From NCBI GenBank assembly GCA_050184295.1, contig JBFXAM010000005.1, positions 1-64,000 on the forward strand: a stretch of 64,000 bases of DNA, read 5' to 3'. The DNA comes from JBFXAM01 sp050184295 (GTDB lineage: Bacteria; Planctomycetota; Phycisphaerae; UBA1845; Fen-1342). The notes under the pieces were generated by a model, which saw only the letters and a list, made by a program, of their open reading frames with translations, was not told the DNA's origin and did no database searches. The stretch's first letter is position 1. Every line of letters starts with the position of its first letter. The position numbers were made by a program, and so were the translations under genes. Shown in pieces: positions 15,758-25,662 of the stretch.

Positions 15758-18700
15758 TCAGGGCGCGAAGTTCTTGTACGCCGCCCAGAGCGTCAGATAC
15801 GTCCGCAGCTCGACATCCTCGCCGGGTCGGCCGAACGGCATCGAGCCGGCGGAGAAGAAGTCGAGGACGAGCAGGTTCGGCGCGGTCTGGTACTCGAAGC
15901 CGTCGAGGTCGAGCTGACCCAACGGATTCAGCAACAGGTTGCCGTCGGTCTGGCCGGCCACTGCCTGGAACGCCCACGCACCGTACTCCCACGCCGACGT
16001 CTCCTGGTAGTTCAGCAGGATGGCGTCGCCTTTCAGGTTGTTCCAGCGAATCTCGCGCTCGTCGAGATCGACCGCCCAGCCGATGATGTAGCCGTACATG
16101 TGCCGGCCGCCGGGGTTCCGCATCGTGTCCGGATCGGGCACGCCGAGGGGGTCGGAGGCGTCCAGCGTGGTGAACGGGCTGACACCCTTGGGCAGACCGG
16201 TGAGCACCGACCAGTACGCGGGCTCGTCTCCCGTGAGCGTGATGAGGTTGTCGAGATAGTTGCACTCCGGGCCGTCGGGACTCATGTTGACGAACACGAG
16301 CTGCACACCGACGCTGTCGGGCGAATCGTTCGACAGCTCGATGTAAGTGTCCTGGATCAGGTCACCCGCCGAATCCCACTTGATCTCGACCAGCGGCCAG
16401 ACGAGCAGGCTGCCGACCTGGCTCATCGACGAGCGACCGCCGGGACCGACCGCCGGTGTTGGCACTCCCGGAGGCTCGTTGAGGTAGTTGATCTGGCCGG
16501 CCTGTTCGCCGACGCCGACGAGATGCGCGCCGGCGATTTCCTGCGCCATCGTCGCGCCGAACTCCATGAGCCGCCATGACACGCCGAGGAACGGCGCGTT
16601 GAGCCACGGGTCGTCCGGGCGCTCCGGCGGGCAGACCGTGCTGCGCTGGCCGTCGATGCGGGCCTTGCCCTTGTCGGTCTGGAGGAACTCCAGCCGCAGG
16701 TGGTTGCGCAGGCCGGACTCGCCGGTCGTGTCCTCCAGCTTGAAGGTGTCCCACGACTCGATGCAGCGTTCGGTTCCGCTGAAGCGGATCTCGTTCTGGT
16801 TCCAGATCGCGAACTGCGCCTTCACGATCGGCGGGCAGCGCAGGTCGGTGTTGATGCAGACTTCGGCGGAACACGAGTTGGACACCGTCGGCGGCTCCGT
16901 CGGACCGCACAGGCCGGAGCCCGTCAGGTCGGCCGTGCCGAAGACGTTGGCCGTGTTGAGATAGCAGTTCTCCGGCGTGTCGCCGTCGAGCTGCGAGAAG
17001 CGCTCCCACTCGTCCTCGTCGATGTCGGAGAGCACGCAGGTCGCGCTCACGGAATCGCCGGGGCCGAGGATTCCGGGGAACGTGAAGCAAGTGTCACTGG
17101 TGCCGTCGCAGGCCGGATCGTCGCAGAGATCGCAGGGGCCGACCACGATCCCGCCGGCGGCGATCGCATGAGCGACGAGGTTGTCGTCGCAAACCCGCAC
17201 GTCGGCGAGCGGAATCTCGCCGGTGTTGGTGACGGTGAAAGTGAACGTGAGAGTGCGCGGGAACACGCCCGAATCCTCCACGTTCTTGTCGCACTCGATG
17301 CGCGGGATCTTCACATCGAGATTGACAGTCGCCTGGTCGAGGTCGCAGCGCGCGTCCGTCTGACCCGGCGGCACGCAGACCTCCGAGAACCCTTCCACCA
17401 CGATCGTGTTCGAGCAGTCGCGAGCGCCGACGACCGGCAGCGTCACGTCGAACGTGAGCACGAGCTGCTCGCCCGGCGCGATCCACGGCGCACCGACACG
17501 CGACGCGAAGCGGAAGAAGCGCCGCACGCCGTCCGGACGGAAGCCGGTCGGGCCGGTGAAGTCCGCCGTCACGTCCACTCCCGCGAGCATCGCACGCACG
17601 TTGCCGAACGTGCCGCCGCAGTTGGTCATGTCGTCGAGCGAGATGCGCGGCAGCCGAATGGTCGGGCTGTCGTTGGTCACGGTGATGGTGTAGCGGACGC
17701 AGCCGCCGGCGACGACTTCGAGCGGATCGGCGGGCGCGCCGATCTCGGCGCCGGTCGCGCAGTCGATGCACACGACCTGCTTGGTGACGCTCAGGTCGCA
17801 CGGCGGCGGCACGAGAATGCGCGCCGAGCACGTGTCAGCGCCCGGAATCGTCACGTTGGGCGGAACACAGATGTTGCCGCCGCCGGCGGTCATCGTGCCG
17901 CTGACGGAGGCGGTGTTGTTGTAGACGCCGTCGGTCACGCCGTCACAGGCGTCGAGCGCCCGGGCGGCGGCGGCGGTGTCGATGCGGATGAACGCGGTCC
18001 ACACCGCGGTTGCGCCGGGGGCGACGAGCTTGGCGGTGCCGAGCTCGTTGGCCGCGCCCGGCGGCGCGACGCAACTGGCGTTCACGAACGATACGCCAGG
18101 CACTGAAGCGACACACGCGCTCAGCGCCGGATCGGACGCCACGATCGACAACGGCACTTCGCCGGTGTTGCGGGCCGTGATTTCGAGCCGCAGACAGACC
18201 GGGAAGATTTCGCCGCTCAGATCGAGGCACTCCGGATCAGGCGGCGCACAGGCGCGCGTGATGAAGTTGCCGTCGGGTTGGCAGTCGGCGTCGTTGTCCG
18301 CCTTGAACGTCCAGCGCTTGCTCTCGCATGTCAGGCTGGCGGTCAGAATGTCGATCGGCTCGTCGTTCTGGAAGAACTCGCCGAACGCCGGCGGCTGGCC
18401 CGCCGGGCACTCGCAGGCGCAGCGCACCCGCACGAGGTTGCACGGACTGACGTTCGGATCGAGCACCGGGTCATCGTGCGACCGCACCACCATGCGGAAC
18501 AGGATGCGGACGCGCTCGCCCGGATTCAGCGGCTGGGCCGTGGGGAACGTAATCACCGACGGCGTGCCGACGATGTTGAACGGCGGATTCATCTGGCCGG
18601 CGATATTGGTCGCACCGCGCCGGACGCGGATGTCCGATGGGCCGCTGGCGAACTGGTTCGCGTCGGCCATGGTGTCCGTCACTTCCACCGCACAGACCGG

Positions 18701-21700
18701 CCCGTTCCCATTGTTCTCGATGCGGATGCGGTACTGGATGCAGGATCCCGGAGCCACGTCGAGATAGGTGGACGGGTCGGGGTTGCAGTCGACGTTGACC
18801 CAACCGGCTTCCTCATCCGCCGGCTCGATGCAGTTCGGCAGGCAGCGGACTTCCTTGATCACGCTGAGCGAGCAGGGGTTCAGGCAGGCACGGGCCGAGC
18901 AGGTCGACTGGCGCGCGAGCTCCGCGCCGCTGTCGCACAGCCCGGTCACGTCCACCGTGCCGGTCACCCGGGCGGTGTTGTTGTAGCAGCCGTCGCCCGT
19001 CGGTCCGCCGTCGGAATTCGCGAACAGCGTCCACGCCGCCAGGTTCGGCACCGTGAGCGTGCAGCGGCGAATCGCCGTAACCGCCGGCCCGCAGTTCACG
19101 GGCGCCGCCAGATTGCCAATCGTCGCGCACGTGTCGTTCGTGCCGTCGCAGGCGCCCGTGCACAGGTCGCAGGAGCCGACGATCAAACCGGCGGCAAGCG
19201 CTCGCTGGATGAGCGTGTCGTCGCAAACCTGCACGTTCGTGAACGCGACCTCGCCCACGTTGCGCGCTTCGAACTCGTACGTCAGCGTGAACGGAAACGC
19301 CGTGTTACACGGAACGGTCAGATCCGCGACCGGCGGCCGGGTATACGGCGTGCCGTCGCCGAGATTGCCGCTCGCGCCCACGCGCTTCTCGCACGCCAGC
19401 CGCGGAATCTCTACGTCCACGTTCGCGGAGCTCGTGCCCGTGCCGCAAGGAGTGCCTTCCGGCGTACACGTTTCGCTGAACGCCTGGACCGTGACCGTGT
19501 TCGTGCAATCGGGGTTCGTGCCGCAGGCGGCGTCGAAGTCTGCCGGCACGCGTGCGTCGAAGAACAACTCCAGCGTCTCACCGGGCAGCAGGAACTTGCC
19601 GTGACCCGGCGGATTCGGCAGGCAGCCGAACGTGTAGCACGTCCGCGTGCCGGGGTTGCCGATCGTGTTCAGGAAGTTCGGGAAGCAAGCCGACGCATCG
19701 GCCACCACGACGGCGCCGCTGGCGGTGTTGATGATCCGGGCGACGAAGTTCGAGCGCACCCACGTCGTGCAGCCGAGCGTGTCGGTGATGCACAGCCGCG
19801 GAATCGGCACGGGCCCGTTGTTCGCGGTGCGGATGCGGAAGCGGACCGACGACCCGGGCAGCGCCATCGCGCTCGCGCCATACGCCGCGTCCGGATCTTC
19901 CACGCACTTCACCTGCTTGTTGACCTGGATATTGCAGGGCTCGGGGAAGCACAGCTCGGCCACACACTGGCTCGTCACCGGCGGCAGCACGCCGCAGATG
20001 ACGCCCGGCCCGACCAGCTCGTCGCCGCCTGCGCCGTCGGCGTTCAGCACGCTCAGGTCGCCGCCGTCGCGCGGCTGATTGACGCGGTCGCCGCCGCCGA
20101 CGAGCACCAGCGTGCCGCTGACGGTCGCACAATTCTTGTAGCAGCGCCCAATCGGGTTGGCCGGACAGCCGCGCGGGTTGGCGCAGGGGCGGCCGTCGTC
20201 GCGCGTCGCGAATGCGCGGGCGGCGTCGGCGGTGTTGAACTGCACCGTGCACTCCCAGCAGACTTCCTGGCCGGGGTTGGCAAACTGCCGCGTTGCGAGC
20301 GGCGGGTTGCACGCGATCAGATCGACGCCGGGCGCCGCGATGATGTCGTTGATAAAGTCGGTGTCGCTTGCGCCGATGTCGAGTCGCACCTCGCCGGTGT
20401 TCTGGGCGCAGATGCGGAACCGCACCTGAATGGGGAAGATCTTGTCCTGCAAATCCGTGCACGGGTTGACGAACGGCTGGAACGCATCGTCCGTCAGGCA
20501 GTTCGCGTTCTGATCCCACGCGAACTCGGTGTACGTCTTCGTGCACGCGATGCCCGGCACCAGCACGTCGACCTTGGCGTCGGCACAGACGAAGTCGTCA
20601 TACACCGACGCGTCGCCCGGCAGCGGGCAGGTTCCATCCGGACGGCAGCCCGAGCACTGCGCCAGCACGTTGTTCACGGCCATGCAATCGCGATTCGCGT
20701 CGTCCGGAACGCGGGCGCCGTACGTGATGCGCAGCGTCTCCTGGTCACGCAGCGGGCGACCGCCTTGGAAGCTCGGGTCTTCGCACGGCCGCCACTCGAA
20801 CGGCACGCCGTTGACGTTGAAGCCCGCCGGCGTCGCCACGGGCACAGTCGTAACGCCGTCGGCGAGCACGACGACGAACCGCACGGTGCCCGGGATGACC
20901 TCGATGCAGGGGCGGGCCGGGTCGGGCAGCGGCACACACGCCGTCACCGTACCCGGTTCACAATTGCCAAAGTCGGCGGGGAACGCCGGCGCCGGCAATT
21001 GGCCGCACAGCGAATCGATGATGCGCAGCCGACAGACCGGCGGCGCGTTGTCGATCACCTCGTCGTCCGGCGGGTTGTTGGTGATCTCGACCTTGAACTG
21101 CACGCAACTGCCGGGCAGCGCGCGCTGCTCGTCGACAAAACCCGAGCCGAGGCCGTTCACGTTCGCACAGTCGTCCACGCAGCGGACCTGCTTGTTGATG
21201 CCGATGCGGCACGGGCGCTGGCAGATCGTGGCGAACGAATCGCGCGTGATCGAACCGCGGCCGCAAACGTCGCCACCGCCGGATTGCCCCGAGGCGGACG
21301 CGCAGTTGCGGTAGCAATCCGGATCGCCGATGACCGGCGGGCCGGGCAGCGTCGCGCGGCATTCGGCGCGGTTGTCGTCAAGCATAAGGAAGGCGTCCAG
21401 CGCCGCCTGGCTGGCGAAAGTCACGCGGCAGATGATCACCGCCTCGTCGGTGCTGCCCGGGTTCGCTGGCTGGAGCACGCGGACGGCGCCGCCCGCCTGG
21501 CACAGCTCGCACGACGGGTCAAAATCGACCCCCGCCGCGGACGCGACATCCTGGCAGAGGAACGGATCGGTGATGGTGACGGTCTGAATCGACTCGCCCG
21601 TATTGCGCGCCGTATAGCGATACGCGATCGTGAGCGGCACGCCCGGCGCGATCGGCGGGAGGTTCAGCGGCGTGTCGCCGGTCGTGCAACTGACCGGATT

Positions 21701-23737
21701 CGGGCCTTCGAGGAGGCAGACTTCCTTGGTGAATTCGAGCGCCTGGCAGAGGACGTTGATGTCGACGACGTTGTCGTCCTCGTTCATCATGCGCTCGCGG
21801 TTCGTGTCAATCACGGCCGGGGCGTCGACGACCGTGCCCTCATCGCCGTTGCCCGGCACGCCATCCAGGTCGAAGGCGCCCGAGGCGCGGATCGAATTGG
21901 TCACGTCGATCGGGCCGGTGCAGTTCTGACAGAGATTGTTGGTCGCGGTCACGACGGCCTTGAAGCGAATCTCCACGCGGTCGCCCATGTCGCGGTCGAG
22001 ACACACGTCGATGCCGTCGAGGAAGCCGAAACGCAGCGGCGTCCCCGCGCGGGCGGAGTTCAGAAACGCGTTGTTCGCGGGGCCGAAGAAGTTCGGGTTG
22101 ATCCGCAGCGTCGGGTTGGCCTGCACAACGACGAAATTGAGCACGCGCGGCGGCTGGCCGTCTTCAAACAGGGTGACGTCCATCGGACTGCTGTCCAGCA
22201 CGTCGTCGGCGGCGGCGGCCGTGTTCAGGACGCCGTTCGGGCCGGGGCTGACAACGACCGTGTTGGGCGTGAGGCCCGTCGTTCCGACGGGATACACCTG
22301 CACGTCGTCGCCAACGGCGGTCGTGTCGGCGACGCCGTTCGCGCCGGCGGTGATCGCGCCGGTGGCGATGATGTCGAGGTTGGTGTCGGCGCAGATGCGC
22401 GCGATGGTGTCGGTGAGCGTCGTGTCGAGATCGAGGTTTCCAGTGTTCTCAACGTCGAGCAGAAACTCGACGACCGAGTTGGGCAGCGCCGAGGTGCTTT
22501 CGCGGAAGAGGTTGTCGTTTTCGCCGTCGCACTTCACGAGCTTGCGAGCCTCAATCTCGGGCAAGCCGATCACCCAGCGCGTGCAGGAGATGTCCTCTTC
22601 CGAGTTGTCGCCGTCGGCGTCGCTGAAAACGTCAAGCCGGCCGCGCGTCAGGCGGAAGCGGTCGGTGCTATAAGGCGTCAACGGGAACTTCTGGTCGACG
22701 ATCGTGTCGATCCGCGGGATGATGAACTCGACATCGAGCGTGTTCACCGCGGTGGGGACGCCGTTGAACGCGTCGAGCCCGCGGAGGAAGAGCTGGTTGG
22801 CGGTGGTGCCGGGAGCCGGGAAGGCGAAGTACGTGAAGCTCGGCGGCGTTGGCGGCGCGCCGAAGAAGCTCTCGGTCAAGACAACCGGGCTGCCGCTGCT
22901 GGTCAGGCCGAGCGACAAGCTCAGGAAGCCTTCACAGTTCTTGGAGCGCTGGCAGGGGAACCCGCCCGCGACGTCGCATCCGCTCGAGCATGGGATGATC
23001 TCGATGCGGTAGTCCTTCGGAGCGTTTTCGCTCAGGTTGAAATTGAAGTCGACCGTGCCATTGCAGTCGAAGTCGCCACGACGCTGCGTAACGGGGTTGC
23101 CGTCGCCGTCGGCGTCGAAGGGCACCATGAAGTTGCAGAACGTGTTCGAGCCCGGACCGGAAACGGGGAGACCATAATCACACAGCGTGGTGCCGCCGGG
23201 AAGCTCGAAGTCGACCGCGAGCGACTGGCCGGCGAACTGCCCGGTGCCCGTGACCACATACGGGTCGCCGTTGACGATGTCGATCCCGACGTAGAGCAGA
23301 CTGTCATCCTGGTCGGGCGGCTCGACGATGCCGTCGGAGTCCATCAGGTAAATCAGCGTGACCTTGCCGTGGTTGATCGGGCTGCGGACGCGCAGGTTGC
23401 CGCCCGGCGGGGGCGCGACGCGGTCGCGGCAGGGGAACGCCGCCGCCGGCACAACGTCAGCGATGGCGGCATCGCGGAACCCGTCGGCGCCGACGAAAAG
23501 GCCGCCGTTCACATCGTTGTCGACGTAGCGTTTGATGATGCCGGGGCGGATGCCGCCGCCGGGCAGTTCGAGAATGTCCGGGATGCCGTTGTTATTGCCG
23601 TCGGCGATGAGCGTGCGTAGCTCGGGTCCGAGATTGCCGTCGGCGGTCTGGGCGTTTCCGATGTGGCAGATCGCCAAAGCGAACAGCGCGCCACCGAGCC
23701 CGAGACGGAACGCGCGCGCGTGCGTGCGTGTGTTCAC
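15758..23737 (-). CDS. Giant secreted Cys-rich repeat protein (DUF11-like modules)
   Basis: 2,659 residues. The GTG start was chosen because GGAGG lies 8 bases upstream and a signal peptide follows immediately (FRLGLGGALFALAICHIGNAQ). The N-terminal part has DGNNNGIPDILELPGG and DADGDGNPV, resembling calcium-binding loops. The bulk alternates two beta-sandwich-like modules of about 150-200 residues. One carries ARNTGE / ITDP-type motifs (at least six: NTGNLDL, NTGESIQ, NTGEVRL, NVGEVAF, NTGEVPL, NTGEIPL). The other begins KQVxCxD and contains ALPGSCVQFKVEITNN-like sequence (at least four). The style is that of DUF11 / conserved repeat domains of bacterial surface proteins. Numerous paired Cys suggest disulphides. 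The last 350 residues form a separate non-repeat domain (from PPIVKAQFAIWNQNEIRF) with no PEP-CTERM or LPXTG tail. It is probably extracellular or a surface fibre; function unknown. Confidence 0.88.
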   Translation of the reverse strand: MNTRTHARAFRLGLGGALFALAICHIGNAQTADGNLGPELRTLIADGNNNGIPDILELPGGGIRPGIIKRYVDNDVNGGLFVGADGFRDAAIADVVPAAAFPCRDRVAPPPGGNLRVRSPINHGKVTLIYLMDSDGIVEPPDQDDSLLYVGIDIVNGDPYVVTGTGQFAGQSLAVDFELPGGTTLCDYGLPVSGPGSNTFCNFMVPFDADGDGNPVTQRRGDFDCNGTVDFNFNLSENAPKDYRIEIIPCSSGCDVAGGFPCQRSKNCEGFLSLSLGLTSSGSPVVLTESFFGAPPTPPSFTYFAFPAPGTTANQLFLRGLDAFNGVPTAVNTLDVEFIIPRIDTIVDQKFPLTPYSTDRFRLTRGRLDVFSDADGDNSEEDISCTRWVIGLPEIEARKLVKCDGENDNLFRESTSALPNSVVEFLLDVENTGNLDLDTTLTDTIARICADTNLDIIATGAITAGANGVADTTAVGDDVQVYPVGTTGLTPNTVVVSPGPNGVLNTAAAADDVLDSSPMDVTLFEDGQPPRVLNFVVVQANPTLRINPNFFGPANNAFLNSARAGTPLRFGFLDGIDVCLDRDMGDRVEIRFKAVVTATNNLCQNCTGPIDVTNSIRASGAFDLDGVPGNGDEGTVVDAPAVIDTNRERMMNEDDNVVDINVLCQALEFTKEVCLLEGPNPVSCTTGDTPLNLPPIAPGVPLTIAYRYTARNTGESIQTVTITDPFLCQDVASAAGVDFDPSCELCQAGGAVRVLQPANPGSTDEAVIICRVTFASQAALDAFLMLDDNRAECRATLPGPPVIGDPDCYRNCASASGQSGGGDVCGRGSITRDSFATICQRPCRIGINKQVRCVDDCANVNGLGSGFVDEQRALPGSCVQFKVEITNNPPDDEVIDNAPPVCRLRIIDSLCGQLPAPAFPADFGNCEPGTVTACVPLPDPARPCIEVIPGTVRFVVVLADGVTTVPVATPAGFNVNGVPFEWRPCEDPSFQGGRPLRDQETLRITYGARVPDDANRDCMAVNNVLAQCSGCRPDGTCPLPGDASVYDDFVCADAKVDVLVPGIACTKTYTEFAWDQNANCLTDDAFQPFVNPCTDLQDKIFPIQVRFRICAQNTGEVRLDIGASDTDFINDIIAAPGVDLIACNPPLATRQFANPGQEVCWECTVQFNTADAARAFATRDDGRPCANPRGCPANPIGRCYKNCATVSGTLVLVGGGDRVNQPRDGGDLSVLNADGAGGDELVGPGVICGVLPPVTSQCVAELCFPEPCNIQVNKQVKCVEDPDAAYGASAMALPGSSVRFRIRTANNGPVPIPRLCITDTLGCTTWVRSNFVARIINTASGAVVVADASACFPNFLNTIGNPGTRTCYTFGCLPNPPGHGKFLLPGETLELFFDARVPADFDAACGTNPDCTNTVTVQAFSETCTPEGTPCGTGTSSANVDVEIPRLACEKRVGASGNLGDGTPYTRPPVADLTVPCNTAFPFTLTYEFEARNVGEVAFTNVQVCDDTLIQRALAAGLIVGSCDLCTGACDGTNDTCATIGNLAAPVNCGPAVTAIRRCTLTVPNLAAWTLFANSDGGPTGDGCYNNTARVTGTVDVTGLCDSGAELARQSTCSARACLNPCSLSVIKEVRCLPNCIEPADEEAGWVNVDCNPDPSTYLDVAPGSCIQYRIRIENNGNGPVCAVEVTDTMADANQFASGPSDIRVRRGATNIAGQMNPPFNIVGTPSVITFPTAQPLNPGERVRILFRMVVRSHDDPVLDPNVSPCNLVRVRCACECPAGQPPAFGEFFQNDEPIDILTASLTCESKRWTFKADNDADCQPDGNFITRACAPPDPECLDLSGEIFPVCLRLEITARNTGEVPLSIVASDPALSACVASVPGVSFVNASCVAPPGAANELGTAKLVAPGATAVWTAFIRIDTAAAARALDACDGVTDGVYNNTASVSGTMTAGGGNICVPPNVTIPGADTCSARILVPPPCDLSVTKQVVCIDCATGAEIGAPADPLEVVAGGCVRYTITVTNDSPTIRLPRISLDDMTNCGGTFGNVRAMLAGVDVTADFTGPTGFRPDGVRRFFRFASRVGAPWIAPGEQLVLTFDVTLPVVGARDCSNTIVVEGFSEVCVPPGQTDARCDLDQATVNLDVKIPRIECDKNVEDSGVFPRTLTFTFTVTNTGEIPLADVRVCDDNLVAHAIAAGGIVVGPCDLCDDPACDGTSDTCFTFPGILGPGDSVSATCVLSDIDEDEWERFSQLDGDTPENCYLNTANVFGTADLTGSGLCGPTEPPTVSNSCSAEVCINTDLRCPPIVKAQFAIWNQNEIRFSGTERCIESWDTFKLEDTTGESGLRNHLRLEFLQTDKGKARIDGQRSTVCPPERPDDPWLNAPFLGVSWRLMEFGATMAQEIAGAHLVGVGEQAGQINYLNEPPGVPTPAVGPGGRSSMSQVGSLLVWPLVEIKWDSAGDLIQDTYIELSNDSPDSVGVQLVFVNMSPDGPECNYLDNLITLTGDEPAYWSVLTGLPKGVSPFTTLDASDPLGVPDPDTMRNPGGRHMYGYIIGWAVDLDEREIRWNNLKGDAILLNYQETSAWEYGAWAFQAVAGQTDGNLLLNPLGQLDLDGFEYQTAPNLLVLDFFSAGSMPFGRPGEDVELRTYLTLWAAYKNFAP

Positions 23738-24050
23738 GGCATGCCCTCCTGCAGAGCGCCCGACGGTCAAAGTTCCGGGAGTCGCAGCAGAGCTGCCAGT
23801 CCGTCGATTACCCCACACCCCGGAACTGATGCTTCAACCCTCGCGAGCGGGCCGACGCGTTGGCACGCGCAGCCTATAAAACCGTAACCGGTTTCAAGGC
23901 CCCGTTATAACCCGAGAATTGAAGCCCTGTCAAGGAAAAGCGCGAGTTTTTCTGGGACACCCGACCCACGCGTCAGGCGGTTGACCCGGGCCGTCCGCAA
24001 GCGTGCCGCCGAGCCCGCCGCGGCGCTCCCTCGATCCGCCGCCTGAATTC
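23738..24050. other. Leader and promoter region of the giant gene
   Basis: No gene. It holds the promoter listed separately and a leader of about 160 bases on the minus strand. The leader contains an 11-base motif (ATGCTTCAACC on the plus strand, 23829-23839) that recurs in the leader of the next secreted-protein gene. Confidence 0.5.
23905..23933 (-). promoter_or_regulatory. Strong sigma-70-type promoter of the giant gene
   Basis: On the minus strand: perfect TTGACA, 17-base spacer, TTATAA. The region is locally AT-richer than its surroundings. The inferred leader is about 160 nt. Confidence 0.65.
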
Positions 24051-24092
24051 AAAACCGCGGCGTGCCGCCCGGGTCTCGGGGGCACGCCGCGG
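24051..24092 (-). terminator. Rho-independent terminator of the PKD/LVIVD gene
   Basis: Perfect 12-bp stem (CCGCGGCGTGCC / GGCACGCCGCGG). Its 14-nt loop can itself pair (CCCG/CGGG). TTTTGAATTC follows on the minus strand. It lies 47 bases after the stop at 24139. Confidence 0.78.
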
Positions 24093-24138
24093 TCCGCACC
24101 GGCCTGTGGTTTTCACAAATGGACGAAGAGCGAGCCGG

Positions 24139-25662
24139 CTACGGCTGGACAGCCACGTAACCAAAGAGGTAGCTGACGTACAGCGTGGGGCCGGCCGGGC
24201 CGTCCCCGTCGGGGTCGCTCAGGAAGCTCTGCCGAATGCTGTCGCCGCCGATGGTCAGCGTCTCCATCAGGTATGCGTTGGCACGATCCGAGATGTCGTA
24301 CTTTGAGACTCGCCGCATCGACCCGTCCACCAGCCACAGGCGCGTGTCCGTCATGGACGCGTTGGTCGACCCGAACGGCAGGATGCCGCGCACCTGCGGC
24401 ACCATGACGCCGTTCTGCACGTCAACGTCGATCAGGAGCGTGCGTGTCACGTCGCTCGCGCTCGACGAGAGATTCGCGCTGCACACACCCGCAACCGACG
24501 GGTAGTTCAGCACGATGGCAGCGATGTCCGAGCCGCTCATGACAAAGCGCGGGCTGAGCGGCAGGCGCGTGTCGAGCATGGAGACGCGCGCGTCGCCGCG
24601 GCGAACGAACAGGCAGTCTGGACCCTGAGCGCCGATATCCTGGATCGCGGCGCCAATCGAGAGAATGCCGACCCGCGCCGGAACGAGCGGATTCGCCAGG
24701 TCATAGACGAAGATCTGCCCGGTGGCGCCGCACGCGACGTACATCGCGTCGCGCACCACGATCACCTGCGACGGGCAGTTGTCCGCGAGCTGCGACCGTG
24801 GAATCTGGCCCAGCAGCTGCACGCCGTTGCGCACCGCCGAGTAGATCAGCACGCCGACATTCGCATCCGCAACGTAGAGCCGCCCGGCGTAGTTCGCGAG
24901 ATCGACCGGCGCGGACGCGCCCGGCATGGCCTGGATACTCAACGTTTCAAGCGCGCTGGGGTTCGCCACGCTGGCGACGCCCAGTTGATAGCTGTTCGAC
25001 AGCGCCCACAATTCGGAACCCACGATCGTCTGGGCGATCGGCTGAAAATTGCCTTCCGCGGGGCGGCCCTGATACGACAGCGCGCTCATCCCGCTGCCGA
25101 CGGTGACGCTCTTCGACAGCGTGTTCAGCACGCTGCCCAACTCGTCGTAGATCGTCAGCGTGACGTTGTACGTACCCGCATAGCTGTAGCGCTTGTCGTC
25201 CCAGCACTGTAACGCGTTCGCGTTCCACGTTCCGTCGCCGTAGTCGAACACCCAGTACGCGCCCGTCGTCCCGCAGGCGTCGAAACGCAGCTTGAGGCCG
25301 AGCTCGGCCGGCTCGAACGGAGCGGCAGCGGTAGCGATCCAATCGTCCGGGCGCGAGCTGGCGCGCATCAGGACGTGGAACGTCGCGTCGACGTCGTCGT
25401 CGCCGTTCGCGCCGTCGTTCATCCGCGAAAACTCGGCGCTGACCGCGTCGCGCGAAGCATTCGCGGCGGCGCGGCCGACCTCGTCGCCGCCGGCAAACGT
25501 GGTCGGCGCGAGCGCAAACGCCGTCGCGAACACAGCGAGCGCTGCCTGGCGCGAAGCGCGGTGAGTGTTGCGACCTAGAGAGCGGATTGTCGAAAGGATC
25601 ATGCGGACCGGGGTCGCGCTCTGAAGCGCGCGGAATGACTGACCAGTGTCGTGGAACGGCAT
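24139..25662 (-). CDS. Secreted protein with PKD-like and LVIVD-type beta-propeller repeats
   Basis: 507 residues. GGAGGGG 5 bases before the ATG supports this start, although it puts the hydrophobic export segment (QAALAVFATAFALAPTTFA) about 45 residues in. A later Met nearer the signal has no ribosome-binding site. Around residues 150-195 is a PKD-like fold (WVFDYGDGTWNANA, YSYAGTYNVTLTIYDELG). The remainder reads as LVIVD-type propeller blades (LANYAGRLYVADANVGVLIY, VVRDAMYVACGATGQIFVYD, LWLVDGSMRRVSKYDISD). No enzyme motif is visible. An extracellular binding or scaffold role is inferred. The gene has a long structured leader and a strong terminator, so it is a single transcription unit. 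Confidence 0.8.
   Translation of the reverse strand: MPFHDTGQSFRALQSATPVRMILSTIRSLGRNTHRASRQAALAVFATAFALAPTTFAGGDEVGRAAANASRDAVSAEFSRMNDGANGDDDVDATFHVLMRASSRPDDWIATAAAPFEPAELGLKLRFDACGTTGAYWVFDYGDGTWNANALQCWDDKRYSYAGTYNVTLTIYDELGSVLNTLSKSVTVGSGMSALSYQGRPAEGNFQPIAQTIVGSELWALSNSYQLGVASVANPSALETLSIQAMPGASAPVDLANYAGRLYVADANVGVLIYSAVRNGVQLLGQIPRSQLADNCPSQVIVVRDAMYVACGATGQIFVYDLANPLVPARVGILSIGAAIQDIGAQGPDCLFVRRGDARVSMLDTRLPLSPRFVMSGSDIAAIVLNYPSVAGVCSANLSSSASDVTRTLLIDVDVQNGVMVPQVRGILPFGSTNASMTDTRLWLVDGSMRRVSKYDISDRANAYLMETLTIGGDSIRQSFLSDPDGDGPAGPTLYVSYLFGYVAVQP

Noticed and set aside
18278..23620. Open frame of about 1,780 codons on the plus strand opposite the giant gene
   Set aside because: It is the antisense shadow of a GC-rich gene: composition is Arg/His/Val/Asp-biased with no domain, no ribosome-binding site, and the minus-strand gene has signal peptide, repeats, promoter and coding signature.
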